Origin: Campylobacter cuniculorum DSM 23162 = LMG 24588
GTDB taxonomy: Bacteria; Campylobacterota; Campylobacteria; Campylobacterales; Campylobacteraceae
Direction of reading: 5' to 3'
Length of the DNA stretch: 64,000 bases
Assembly (NCBI RefSeq): GCF_002104335.1
Contig: NZ_CP020867.1
Coordinates: 1,339,206 to 1,403,205 of the forward strand
Each line of letters starts with the position of its first letter. Position 1 is the first letter of the stretch. Positions 8,352 through 16,649 of the stretch are shown one piece after another. The notes under the pieces are model-generated. The model was given only the letters and a program-made list of their open reading frames with translations, ran no database searches and was not told where the DNA came from. Made by a program: the position numbers and the translations under genes.

Positions 8352-10163
8352 ATGGGTTTTAGAATCAATACAAACATCGGTGCGTTAAACGCTCACGCAA
8401 ATTCATTAGTCAATGCTAATGAACTTGACAAATCTCTCTCAAGACTCTCTTCAGGTCTTAGAATCAATTCAGCTGCAGATGATGCTTCAGGTATGGCTAT
8501 TGCGGATTCTTTACGCTCTCAAGCTGCAACCTTAGGACAAGCTATCAATAACGGAAACGATGCAATTGGTATCTTGCAAACTGCAGATAAAGCAATGGAT
8601 GAGCAACTTAAAATCTTAGATACAATCAAAACTAAAGCCACTCAAGCGGCTCAAGATGGACAAAGCTTAAAAACAAGAACAATGCTTCAAGCTGATATTA
8701 ATCGTCTTATGGAAGAACTTGACAATATCGCAAATACAACTTCATTTAACGGCAAACAACTCTTAAGTGGTAGTTTTATCAACCAAGAATTCCAAATCGG
8801 TGCAAGCTCAAATCAATCCATCAAAGCCACCATAGGACCAACTCAAAGCTCTAAGATAGGGGTAACGAGATTCGAAACAGGGGACGCAGTTTTTGAGAGT
8901 GGAGTCGCTGGGCTTGTGATTAAAAACTATAACGGAATCGATGATTTTAGATTCAGAGACATTAGAATTTCATATTCAGTAGGAACAGGACTGGGAGCCT
9001 TAGCTGAAGAGATTAACAAATTTGCAGATAAAACAGGGGTAAGAGCCACTGCTGATGTAAGAACAATCAGTGCAGGAACTATCCTAGCGGGTAAAACAGG
9101 AAATGATTTTGCTATCAATGGCGTTGTTATAGGTTCGATAGAATTTAAAGCCGGTGATGAAAATGGCTCTTTAGTGGCTGCAATCAATTCTGTTAAAGAT
9201 ACAACCGGAGTGGAAGCCTCTGTTGATCAAGGTGGTCGCCTTGTTTTAACCTCAAGAGAGGGAAGAGGGATTAAAATTGATGGTCGCATTGATGGAGTAG
9301 CTTTAAACCGAGAAAATTATGGACGCCTTTCTTTGGTTAAAAACGATGGACGCGATATACTCTTAAGTGGAGCGGGAGTAAGCTTTACAGGATTTTACTC
9401 AACTCAATTCATCTCTCAAGGTTCTGTATCTTTAAGAGAATCTAAGGGAAGAATTGAAATGAATATGGCAGATGCTATGGGCTTTGGAACAGCCAGAAAA
9501 GAAAATGTAGCAATTGGAAAACCTTTTGCAACTTATTTAGCAGAAACTTTGGGTGTTGCTTCTTCAGAACTATCTGCTGCACTTGCTATGACTGTTGCCT
9601 TTGCTGCTACTTGGAGCACAATGAGTGCTGTTTTCTCTGGTGCTCATGGAGCTTATGAAGATATTTCTAAAATGCTTCAAGATGTTATGGGATATTCAGC
9701 ATCAATAACTGGTGTAACAGGTGCTATTGCTTCATATGGTGTGCCTTATTTGGTTTCTGCAGGGTCAGGCTTCTCTGATGGTTCAGGTATGTCTCAATTT
9801 GCTCAACTTAGAGATAGTGGCATAAGTGCTATGAATAGAGGTTTTAACATCAAAGATGAAACTTCAGGTGTAACCACACTTAAAGGAGCTATGGCTGTGA
9901 TGGATATCGTTGAAACTGCGACAACGAATTTAGACCAAATCAGAGCTGATATCGGTTCAGTGCAAAATCAATTGCAAGTTACTATTAACAACATCACTGT
10001 CACTCAAGTGAATGTCAAAGCGGCTGAAAGTCAAATCAGAGATGTGGATTTTGCTGCTGAAAGTGCAAATTTCTCTAAATATAATATCCTTGCACAAAGT
10101 GGCTCTTATGCGATGAGCCAAGCAAATGCTGTTCAACAAAATGTTTTAAGACTCTTACAATAA
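8352..10163 (+). CDS. flagellin, sigma-54-dependent
   Basis: Flagellin, 603 aa. The ATG at 8352 is chosen because it gives the conserved [15 protein letters not shown] and has AAGGA upstream; an in-frame TTG at 8337 lies within the ribosome site. D0/D1 N-terminal part is residues 1 to about 180 ([25 protein letters not shown], split by the usual helix turns). A Flagellin_IN-like motif ([12 protein letters not shown]) sits near 255. The Ser/Thr/Gly-rich surface domain covers about 390-500. The C-terminal D1/D0 ends in NVLRLLQ. There are no Cys residues. The D1 segment has the Campylobacter/Helicobacter form associated with weak TLR5 recognition. It is a single gene here, not the flaA-flaB tandem, and its promoter is of the flaB type. 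It is probably the substrate of the glycosylation genes that follow. Confidence 0.93.
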   Translation: MGFRINTNIGALNAHANSLVNANELDKSLSRLSSGLRINSAADDASGMAIADSLRSQAATLGQAINNGNDAIGILQTADKAMDEQLKILDTIKTKATQAAQDGQSLKTRTMLQADINRLMEELDNIANTTSFNGKQLLSGSFINQEFQIGASSNQSIKATIGPTQSSKIGVTRFETGDAVFESGVAGLVIKNYNGIDDFRFRDIRISYSVGTGLGALAEEINKFADKTGVRATADVRTISAGTILAGKTGNDFAINGVVIGSIEFKAGDENGSLVAAINSVKDTTGVEASVDQGGRLVLTSREGRGIKIDGRIDGVALNRENYGRLSLVKNDGRDILLSGAGVSFTGFYSTQFISQGSVSLRESKGRIEMNMADAMGFGTARKENVAIGKPFATYLAETLGVASSELSAALAMTVAFAATWSTMSAVFSGAHGAYEDISKMLQDVMGYSASITGVTGAIASYGVPYLVSAGSGFSDGSGMSQFAQLRDSGISAMNRGFNIKDETSGVTTLKGAMAVMDIVETATTNLDQIRADIGSVQNQLQVTINNITVTQVNVKAAESQIRDVDFAAESANFSKYNILAQSGSYAMSQANAVQQNVLRLLQ

Positions 10164-10178
10164 ATTTTCTTTCAAATC

Positions 10179-10206
10179 AAGCTTACTCTTTGAGTAAGCT
10201 TTTAAT
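10179..10206 (+). terminator. flagellin terminator
   Basis: Inverted repeat AAGCTTACTC / GAGTAAGCTT with a 3-nt loop, followed by a T-rich run, 16 bases after the flagellin stop codon. A classic intrinsic terminator. Confidence 0.9.
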
Positions 10207-10689
10207 CTTTTTAGAATTCTGGCTTAAGATTTTGTTTTTAAAACTTGAATTGAACTTTTTTAGCTTTGTTTTTTACAATTTTTCTTCAATGAAATTTTTA
10301 AAATTAAATCTAAGATACATTTGATTAAAATCTTTGGTTTAAAATTTTAAAAGGCTTTTTAAGTGAAGCAAAAATTTTATTCATCTTAAAAATTTAATTT
10401 TTATCCCTTGTGCAAAGAAAATTTAAATTTTTCTTAGCTTTTTTCTTAAATTTTTGTTTGTTTTTTATCTTAAGATAATCTTTGCTTTTAGCTCATATTC
10501 ACTCACAGCTTTTTTAAATGATTTGATTTTTTACCCTTTGAGTTTAAAATCATTTAAATTTCTTGCAAAAAACTTAATAAAAACACAAAATCAAATCAAA
10601 ACTTTTAATTTGATTTTGAAGTTTTTCAGCATAAGCTTTTCATTGATTTGAGTTATTTTTTGAGTTTTCAATAATTTTTAAAAACTCAT
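10207..10689. other. intergenic region between flagellin and maf genes
   Basis: AT-rich spacer between convergent genes. It contains two AT-only hairpins: 10587-10596 with 10608-10617 (10-bp arms), and 10661-10668 with 10681-10688 (8-bp arms), the latter directly after the maf stop. They may act as weak terminators for the maf operon. No credible gene was seen. Confidence 0.45.
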
Positions 10690-12576
10690 TCATAAAATTT
10701 TTCTTTTTTCTAAAAATTCCCTCAAAGGCACAACAGAATTCTTTAAAACTTCATTTTGAGCATTCAATATCTCAACAATACTTTCAAACAAAGAATTATG
10801 GGCGTAAATCCAAGCAATGAGCTTATTTTGTCTTTCACTTTCATTTGTAATATCTCCAAAATAAAGCGGAGCTAAAACATTTTGTTCGTGATGAAAAGTA
10901 GGTCCTAAAATTTGTCTTACGGCAGAATACCGAGGAGTTTCGAGTTTGGTTTTAAATTTATCGATATTGAGATTGATTTCATCAAGAGTGAGTTTATTTT
11001 TATTGTTAAAAAGATTTTTAATCTGTCCTTGAATTTTTTTAGCCTCTTTGACGAGATTTTTACCTAAACTGATATTTTTTTTGATGATATTATATGCATT
11101 GAGAGCAATTTCGTTTTGTCTTTTACGTGGGAGTTTTTTAAGCTTTCTAAAAGGTTTTTTAAGCTCCTCATCAAGCAAGGTTTCACAAGCTTCTTTAAAA
11201 GGCATTTCTATAGTCCCTTCTATCCTTGCACCTCCTTCGGTGCAATTATAGAGTTTAACATAAGGATTATATGAATAATTTTCAAAAATTTGCCTAAAAA
11301 GAGTCCAAACTTGAGAGCTTTCCACTTGTCCTTGACCCCCATAAGCTGTGGTGGTGAATTTTCCAAAATCTCTTTCGTAATGTCCTTTATGTATGTTTAA
11401 ATTTTGATAATCTTTAGTATGAGAATAGCCATCTTCACCATAAGCTAAATCTTGTCCGATTAAAAGTATATTTTTATAACCTAATCTCGCAGCAAATTCG
11501 TAAGCCATGTGAGCAACACTCATTCCTCCGCCTATAAAACCAAAATCATTAAGCTGCAAAGACATCAAAAAAGGTTGAGCTCTTTCAACGAGCATATATT
11601 CTCTTTTATTTTGTTCAAGATATTTAATGGAATTAGAATGGGTGAGAGAACAAGGTATAAACAAAATGTCTTTATCAAAAGCTCCAAAATCATTGTTAAA
11701 AAATTCTGAAGTTAAAGCACCTCTTTCTAAAGATAAAACATAATCAGGTTTGATATTATTCTTAGCTAAAATAGGATAAGAGCTATCGGCACAAAAAATT
11801 GCTGCTTTATTAGCATATTGCTTAAGCAAGGGAAGTTGTTTAGTCAGACTGGGACCAGTTGCTACGATGATAGCGGTTTTACCTAATCGAGATCTTTTTT
11901 TTATCAATTCTTTGAGACTTGGGTGGGTTATGGTTTTTGGTATATGTTGTATAGCATAATCGATACCTATTAAAACATCAATAGGATCATTGCCTTTAGT
12001 AAGACTTAATTTCATAATAATAGAGCTATTGAGTTTATTAAGTCTTAAAATATCCTCTTTATAAGCCTCATAAAAATCACAAGTTATATGAAGATTATAA
12101 GTTTTTAAAAACAAAGGATTGACTAAAGAAAAAATCTTTTGAATGATTCTTGGGTCTAAATCTTTGGTATGAATTATAATCAATCTTCCCGTAGCTATCT
12201 CTGAACTAAAGTCAATGAAATTTAAAGCCAAAAAGATAAGCTCAAGTTCATTTTCAAAAACCACAATTCTTCTATGGTTTTGATTTTTAAGCAAAGCTTT
12301 AAATAAAATTCCATTTCCAAAACCATAAAAAAAGAGTGCAGGATAACGAGCAAAAGGCTTGAGCTCTTCCAAACTTTTTTCTAGTTCTTCAACAGGATTT
12401 TTATACATTGTTTTAAGTGTTCTTTTTTGAATGATATTAATATCTAAATTATCTTTTCCAAAATTAAAACTAAAATCTCTTAATTCTTTTAAATTTTCAA
12501 GTTTTTCTTTAAGTTCTTTATAAGAATCTCCATTCATTGCTATTAAATTTTTTTTAAAATTTTCGCCGGTTTGCAT
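10690..12576 (-). CDS. motility accessory factor (Maf / PseE-like, DUF115)
   Basis: A 628-aa Maf family protein. Maf proteins (6-hydroxymethylpterin pyrophosphokinase MptE-like fold) are needed for transfer of pseudaminic or legionaminic acid to flagellin Ser/Thr in Campylobacter, Helicobacter and Aeromonas. The core region shows TAIIVATGPSLTKQLP (nucleotide-sugar-binding Gly motif), FCADSSYPILAKNNIKPDY, LLIGQDLAYGEDGYSHT and CTEGGARIEGT. The N-terminal 200 residues hold a Rossmann-like domain and the C-terminus is helical and Lys-rich. It begins 2 bp after the upstream maf. Three stretches are almost identical in DNA to the neighbouring maf while the rest differs strongly, which shows recombination between the copies. 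Confidence 0.88.
   Translation of the reverse strand: MQTGENFKKNLIAMNGDSYKELKEKLENLKELRDFSFNFGKDNLDINIIQKRTLKTMYKNPVEELEKSLEELKPFARYPALFFYGFGNGILFKALLKNQNHRRIVVFENELELIFLALNFIDFSSEIATGRLIIIHTKDLDPRIIQKIFSLVNPLFLKTYNLHITCDFYEAYKEDILRLNKLNSSIIMKLSLTKGNDPIDVLIGIDYAIQHIPKTITHPSLKELIKKRSRLGKTAIIVATGPSLTKQLPLLKQYANKAAIFCADSSYPILAKNNIKPDYVLSLERGALTSEFFNNDFGAFDKDILFIPCSLTHSNSIKYLEQNKREYMLVERAQPFLMSLQLNDFGFIGGGMSVAHMAYEFAARLGYKNILLIGQDLAYGEDGYSHTKDYQNLNIHKGHYERDFGKFTTTAYGGQGQVESSQVWTLFRQIFENYSYNPYVKLYNCTEGGARIEGTIEMPFKEACETLLDEELKKPFRKLKKLPRKRQNEIALNAYNIIKKNISLGKNLVKEAKKIQGQIKNLFNNKNKLTLDEINLNIDKFKTKLETPRYSAVRQILGPTFHHEQNVLAPLYFGDITNESERQNKLIAWIYAHNSLFESIVEILNAQNEVLKNSVVPLREFLEKRKIL
11149..11250 (-). 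repeat. maf shared block 1 (partner 13038-13139)
   Basis: A 102-bp stretch present in both maf genes with one visible mismatch. It encodes CTEGGARIEG(T/A)IEMPFKEA and the following Leu/Glu-rich part. Confidence 0.9.
11314..11474 (-). repeat. maf shared block 2 (partner 13215-13375)
   Basis: A 161-bp stretch with no mismatch found between the two maf genes. It encodes the region from LLIGQDLAYGEDGYSHT to TTAYGGQGQVESS. Confidence 0.9.
11655..11880 (-). repeat. maf shared block 3 (partner 13556-13781)
   Basis: A 226-bp stretch with two mismatches between the two maf genes. It encodes the core motif TAIIVATGPSLTKQLP through to FGAFDKDILFI. Confidence 0.9.
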
Positions 12577-12578
12577 TT

Positions 12579-14474
12579 TTACCCCTTTGTTGTAATTTCT
12601 AAATCCATATCGTCAAAATTCCATTTTTCTATAAACTTTTTAAGTCCTTGATTTTGCGTATCCAAATAAGCCAAAATTTCCACAAACCAACTTCCCAAAT
12701 GCTCTAAAAAAACTTTTAATTTTTTTTCTTGCTCAAGATCTTTTAAAACCTCGTATCTTAAAACTTCGCATTCTTCGTGAAAATATAAAGGTATTAAAAG
12801 TTCATTAAATAATCTAAGTTTTTTGATTTTTTCGAAATGAACGAGTAATTTTTGTCTTATTGATTTTAAATTTTCTTCATCAACTTCTTGTTTTTTAAGT
12901 TCAGTTTCAAGTTTCTTAAGTTCAATTTTAACTCTCTCAATGAATTTTTGAGCTTGTATTATGCCATTTTGAATTTTTTCTTGAGTTTGCATTAGTTTTT
13001 TTCTAGCCTTTTTAGAATCTAAAATTTTTGCTCCCTCAAAAGGTTTTTTAAGCTCCTCATCAAGCAAGGTTTCACAAGCTTCTTTAAAAGGCATTTCTAT
13101 AGCCCCTTCTATCCTTGCACCTCCTTCGGTGCAATTATAAGTTTGGATTTCTAATTTATGTTTTGCATAAAAAATATCTTCTTCAAATCTTTGTCTGAAC
13201 ATAGTCCAAACCAAAGAGCTTTCCACTTGTCCTTGACCCCCATAAGCTGTGGTGGTGAATTTTCCAAAATCTCTTTCGTAATGTCCTTTATGTATGTTTA
13301 AATTTTGATAATCTTTAGTATGAGAATAGCCATCTTCACCATAAGCTAAATCTTGTCCGATTAAAAGTATATTTTCAAATCTTAAAGCTGTGCAAAGCTC
13401 AAAAATCATATTAGCTACGCTAAATCCTACACCTAAATATCCAAATTCTTTAAGTTTCAAAGATACAGAAAAAGGTAGAATTCTAGAAACTATCATATAA
13501 GAGCATTTTTTTCTTTCTAGGTATTTTAAAGTATTTTTATGGACAACTGAAGCAAGTATAAACAAAATGTCTTTATCAAAAGCTCCAAAATTATTGTTAA
13601 AAAATTCTGAAGTTAAAGCACCTCTTTCTAAAGATAAAACATAATCAGGTTTGATATTATTCTTAGCTAAAATAGGATAAGAGCTATCGGCACAAAAAAT
13701 TGCTGCTTTATTAGCATATTGCTTAAGTAAGGGAAGTTGTTTAGTCAGACTGGGACCAGTTGCTACGATGATAGCGGTTTTGACTTTAGATTTTCTTTGT
13801 TTTAAAAATTCTTGAAAAATTCCGTGAGTAAGCATTTTTGGGACATTTTGAATGGTGTGCTCAATGCCCTCCATAGAATCTTTAGGATCGTTCCCTGTTT
13901 TAAGCACAAAATTACAAATATAAGAAGTGATTTGAGTGTTAAGACTTTTAATCTGCTCACTGTAAAAATCAGCGTAAAAATCGCTATGGATATTTAAATC
14001 ATAGGTCTTTACATAGCTTTTAACAACTTGATGTAAAAGTATATCAAGCTGCACTCCTGTGAGGTTTGGAGTGTAAAAAAGTATGAGTTTTTCATTTCTA
14101 AGCTCTTGAGTAAAATCAATGAAATGAAAAGCCAAAGCCAGAATTTCAAGCTCACTTTCAAAAATAATAATATGCTTGTGTTTTTCATTTTCAGCTAAAA
14201 GCTTGTAAAGCAAACCATTGCCAAAACCATAAAAAAATAAAATCGGATATTTTGAATAATTTTCTTTAAAAAAAGCCAAATCTTGTATGGTTTTTTCCAT
14301 AGGATTTTCATAGAGTTTTACGCCTTGCTTATTGATGAAATTAAGCCCTGTTTCGTCTTGCTTTATCGTAAAATTATAGGGAGTTTGAAGCTTTCTTAGT
14401 TGATAGGCTAAAATTTCATCGACCTCAAAAAGTGCTTGAGTGTTAGCTAAAAAAAGTTCAGTTGAAAATCGCAA
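12579..14474 (-). CDS. motility accessory factor (Maf / PseE-like, DUF115), second copy
   Basis: A 631-aa paralogue of the downstream maf. It has the same core motifs (AIIVATGPSLTKQLP, GQDLAYGEDGYSHT, CTEGGARIEG) but divergent N- and C-terminal regions; the C-terminus (residues about 500-600) is a charged coiled-coil-like helix. Different ends with a shared core suggest different flagellin or sugar specificity with the same catalysis. The gene lies between pseI (65 bp upstream) and the other maf (2 bp downstream). Which of the two is the pseudaminic acid transferase cannot be said from sequence. Confidence 0.88.
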   Translation of the reverse strand: MRFSTELFLANTQALFEVDEILAYQLRKLQTPYNFTIKQDETGLNFINKQGVKLYENPMEKTIQDLAFFKENYSKYPILFFYGFGNGLLYKLLAENEKHKHIIIFESELEILALAFHFIDFTQELRNEKLILFYTPNLTGVQLDILLHQVVKSYVKTYDLNIHSDFYADFYSEQIKSLNTQITSYICNFVLKTGNDPKDSMEGIEHTIQNVPKMLTHGIFQEFLKQRKSKVKTAIIVATGPSLTKQLPLLKQYANKAAIFCADSSYPILAKNNIKPDYVLSLERGALTSEFFNNNFGAFDKDILFILASVVHKNTLKYLERKKCSYMIVSRILPFSVSLKLKEFGYLGVGFSVANMIFELCTALRFENILLIGQDLAYGEDGYSHTKDYQNLNIHKGHYERDFGKFTTTAYGGQGQVESSLVWTMFRQRFEEDIFYAKHKLEIQTYNCTEGGARIEGAIEMPFKEACETLLDEELKKPFEGAKILDSKKARKKLMQTQEKIQNGIIQAQKFIERVKIELKKLETELKKQEVDEENLKSIRQKLLVHFEKIKKLRLFNELLIPLYFHEECEVLRYEVLKDLEQEKKLKVFLEHLGSWFVEILAYLDTQNQGLKKFIEKWNFDDMDLEITTKG

Positions 14475-14538
14475 TTTTATTCCTTAACGATTTTGTAGTT
14501 ATATAGAAATTTATCTTTAAATAACTTTTCACAAATTT

Positions 14539-15570
14539 TCATTTAAAATATTCCTCTTTTAAAGCCTCGCCAAATTCAATATCTTTTGTAGCTCTCTTGC
14601 CTAAAATTTGGCGATAAAATTTAGGATGAAGTCCAAAAGAAGGACGCACACTTTTTACATTTTTTTCACTAAAAATTTCGCCTTTTTTTATATCCTTACT
14701 CGCATACAAACTTCTTGCAAAAACGCGGTTTTTAACAGCTTTTTCATTAAGCTTTAAAGAGCCATCACCTAAGGCTTTTTCTGCTTGTCTTACAGCATTG
14801 ACCATTGTTTTAAATTCATCAAAATCAAGACTGAATTGATTGTCTTCGCTTGGTATATTTTTATCTAAGATAAAATGCTTTTCAATCACTCTTGCACCTA
14901 AAGCCACAGACAACACAGCAGCTAAATGCCCGCTACTATGATCGCTTAATCCAACCTCAACTCCAAATTTTTGCTTTAAGCTTTGTAGGGCGTTGAGATT
15001 TAAATCTTCTATTTTAGAGGGATAAGAAGAGGTGCATTTTAAAAAAAGTAAATTTTCATTTTGCTCTTCTTTGAAAATTCTACAAAGTTCTTCAAGTTCA
15101 AATTCATCAGCAATTCCCGTTGAAATCAAAGTGGGTTTATGTTCTTTAGCGACAAAACGGACAAATTCAAAATCATTTGCTTCAAAGGAGGCAATTTTAT
15201 AAGCAATGGGGTCAAATCTTTTAAGAAATTCCACATCTTCTTTGCTAAAAGGGCTTGAAAAACATAAAATCCCCTCATCTTGTGCAACTTCAAAAAGTTG
15301 AGAATGCCATTCATAAGGCGTTTTTGCGTTTTCATAGAGTTCGTAAAATTTGCGTTTATCCCAAAGTCCTCCCTTAATGATAAAATCTTCTTTATCACAA
15401 TTAAGAGTCAGACTATCTGCAGTATAGGTTTGAAGTTTAATGGCATTTGCACCAGCTTTTTTAGCCGCTTTTATGGTTTGAATAGCTGTTTCTAAGCTTC
15501 CTGCGTGATTGGCTGAAAGTTCAGCGATGATAAAAACTTCTTTATTTGTATCAAAATCAGCAATTTTCAT
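14539..15570 (-). CDS. pseI: pseudaminic acid synthase
   Basis: PseI (NeuB family), 343 aa, condenses phosphoenolpyruvate with 2,4-diacetamido-2,4,6-trideoxy-altrose to make pseudaminic acid. Visible features are FIIAELSANHAGSLETA, GANAIKLQTYTADSLT, CFSSPFSKEDVEFL, LKCTSSYPSKIEDLNL, GLSDHSSGHLAAVLSVALGA, IEKHFILDKNIPSEDNQFSL, and a C-terminal SAF domain (about 280-343, SLYASKDIKKGEIF). The sequence LWDKRKFYELYENAKTPYEWH supports PseI over NeuB or LegI. It is separated by 308 bp from the methyltransferase gene, so it probably has its own promoter. Confidence 0.92.
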   Translation of the reverse strand: MKIADFDTNKEVFIIAELSANHAGSLETAIQTIKAAKKAGANAIKLQTYTADSLTLNCDKEDFIIKGGLWDKRKFYELYENAKTPYEWHSQLFEVAQDEGILCFSSPFSKEDVEFLKRFDPIAYKIASFEANDFEFVRFVAKEHKPTLISTGIADEFELEELCRIFKEEQNENLLFLKCTSSYPSKIEDLNLNALQSLKQKFGVEVGLSDHSSGHLAAVLSVALGARVIEKHFILDKNIPSEDNQFSLDFDEFKTMVNAVRQAEKALGDGSLKLNEKAVKNRVFARSLYASKDIKKGEIFSEKNVKSVRPSFGLHPKFYRQILGKRATKDIEFGEALKEEYFK

Positions 15571-15878
15571 AAATATCCTTGAATTTATAAACCCATTTCA
15601 TTGCGTTAAAATGAGTTGAGATTTTCAAAATCGGCATATTTTTTGATTTTTGTTTAACCTCGCGTCAATTTTAAACTATGATTTTTTCCATAAAATCAAA
15701 AAGCACAAATTGCACAAAACCCATTTTATTTTTAAATTAAGCTATGATTTTAATTTTTAGAATTTTGCCATAGTTTTTATTAATTCCTTATTTAATTTAA
15801 GCAATTTTTATTCCTAATCTGCATTGCTCGTTTGAAAATTTTCAAAAGAATGTAAAATTTGATTGTTTTACCCAAAAA
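15571..15878. other. intergenic region between pseI and the methyltransferase
   Basis: 308 bp, AT-rich. A TATAAA element at about 15590 on the minus strand and an AGGATAT ribosome site could serve pseI. No gene or strong hairpin was seen. Confidence 0.4.
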
Positions 15879-16649
15879 TTATACGCGTTTTCTTAAAACA
15901 AAGCATTTCATTGGTGAAAAATCGCCTATTGCTGGTAATTTTGCACTCAAAAGATTGAGCTTTGAATTATAATCAACAACATCACTCATTAAAGCATTCA
16001 ATGTCCTTGAGATTAAATAATAAGTACTTGCGAAATTATCAATCTTCTCACACACAAAATCTTCTTTCACAAATTCTAGCAATTCTTTTTCTTTAAAATA
16101 GCAATTATGCCACCGCACCGCAATAGGTTCTAATCCGAATCTCTCCCTTACATCATTGAGATTTTTTAGAGCATCTAATGTGTTTTCAATACACAAAAAA
16201 ATGCCGTCTTTTTTCAAAAAAGAAGCAATATTTTTTATGGCTTTCTTTTGTGCTTGAAAATTTCTAAGATTAATCAAGCAACGTGTGCTTACAACCTTAT
16301 CAAAACTTTGTTTTTCAAAAAGATTTTGCTCTAAAATATCAGCTTGTTTAAAAGTGATTTTAAGTTGAGGATTTTGCTTTAAAAGCTCTGAACGCACCGC
16401 ATTTGCTGCCTTTATCATTTGCCCAGAAAAATCAATCCCCACATAATCGCACTCTAAATTCACAACCAAACTTTTTGCTTTCATGCCATTACCACAGCCG
16501 ACATCACAGATTTTATCCCATGAAGATAAATAGTGCATAAGCGTCTCAATCTCAAGCTCAAAAGCGATAGAATCGGGCGAAGTTGCGAGAGAGGAATTAT
16601 GAAATTTCAAAGCCTGATTCTCCCAATATTCTTTAATATGATCATGCAT
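15879..16649 (-). CDS. class I SAM-dependent methyltransferase, flagellar glycan cluster
   Basis: 256 aa from the ATG at 16649, chosen because AAAGGA lies 7 bases upstream; an in-frame TTG at 16664 would add 5 residues. SAM-binding motif I is KICDVGCGNGMKAKSL, motif II is CDYVGIDFSGQMIKAAN, and later FKQADILE and FDKVVSTRCLINL follow, the Methyltransf_25/11 pattern. In C. jejuni, methyltransferases in the flagellar locus (Cj1325/1326 type) modify nonulosonic acids or other glycans; I infer a similar role here. It overlaps the upstream fusion gene by 8 bp, so it is coupled to it. The exact acceptor is unknown. Confidence 0.75.
   Translation of the reverse strand: MHDHIKEYWENQALKFHNSSLATSPDSIAFELEIETLMHYLSSWDKICDVGCGNGMKAKSLVVNLECDYVGIDFSGQMIKAANAVRSELLKQNPQLKITFKQADILEQNLFEKQSFDKVVSTRCLINLRNFQAQKKAIKNIASFLKKDGIFLCIENTLDALKNLNDVRERFGLEPIAVRWHNCYFKEKELLEFVKEDFVCEKIDNFASTYYLISRTLNALMSDVVDYNSKLNLLSAKLPAIGDFSPMKCFVLRKRV

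Noticed and set aside
8927-9187. 86-codon antisense frame inside flagellin
   Set aside because: Shadow of the strongly biased flagellin coding strand; no start signals.
10454-10651. 65-codon plus-strand frame between flagellin and maf
   Set aside because: Low-complexity Phe/Leu/Lys composition from AT-rich DNA, no ribosome site and no recognisable family.
15126-15398. 90-codon second minus-strand frame inside pseI
   Set aside because: Lies in another frame of a clear, intact PseI and has no conserved motifs.
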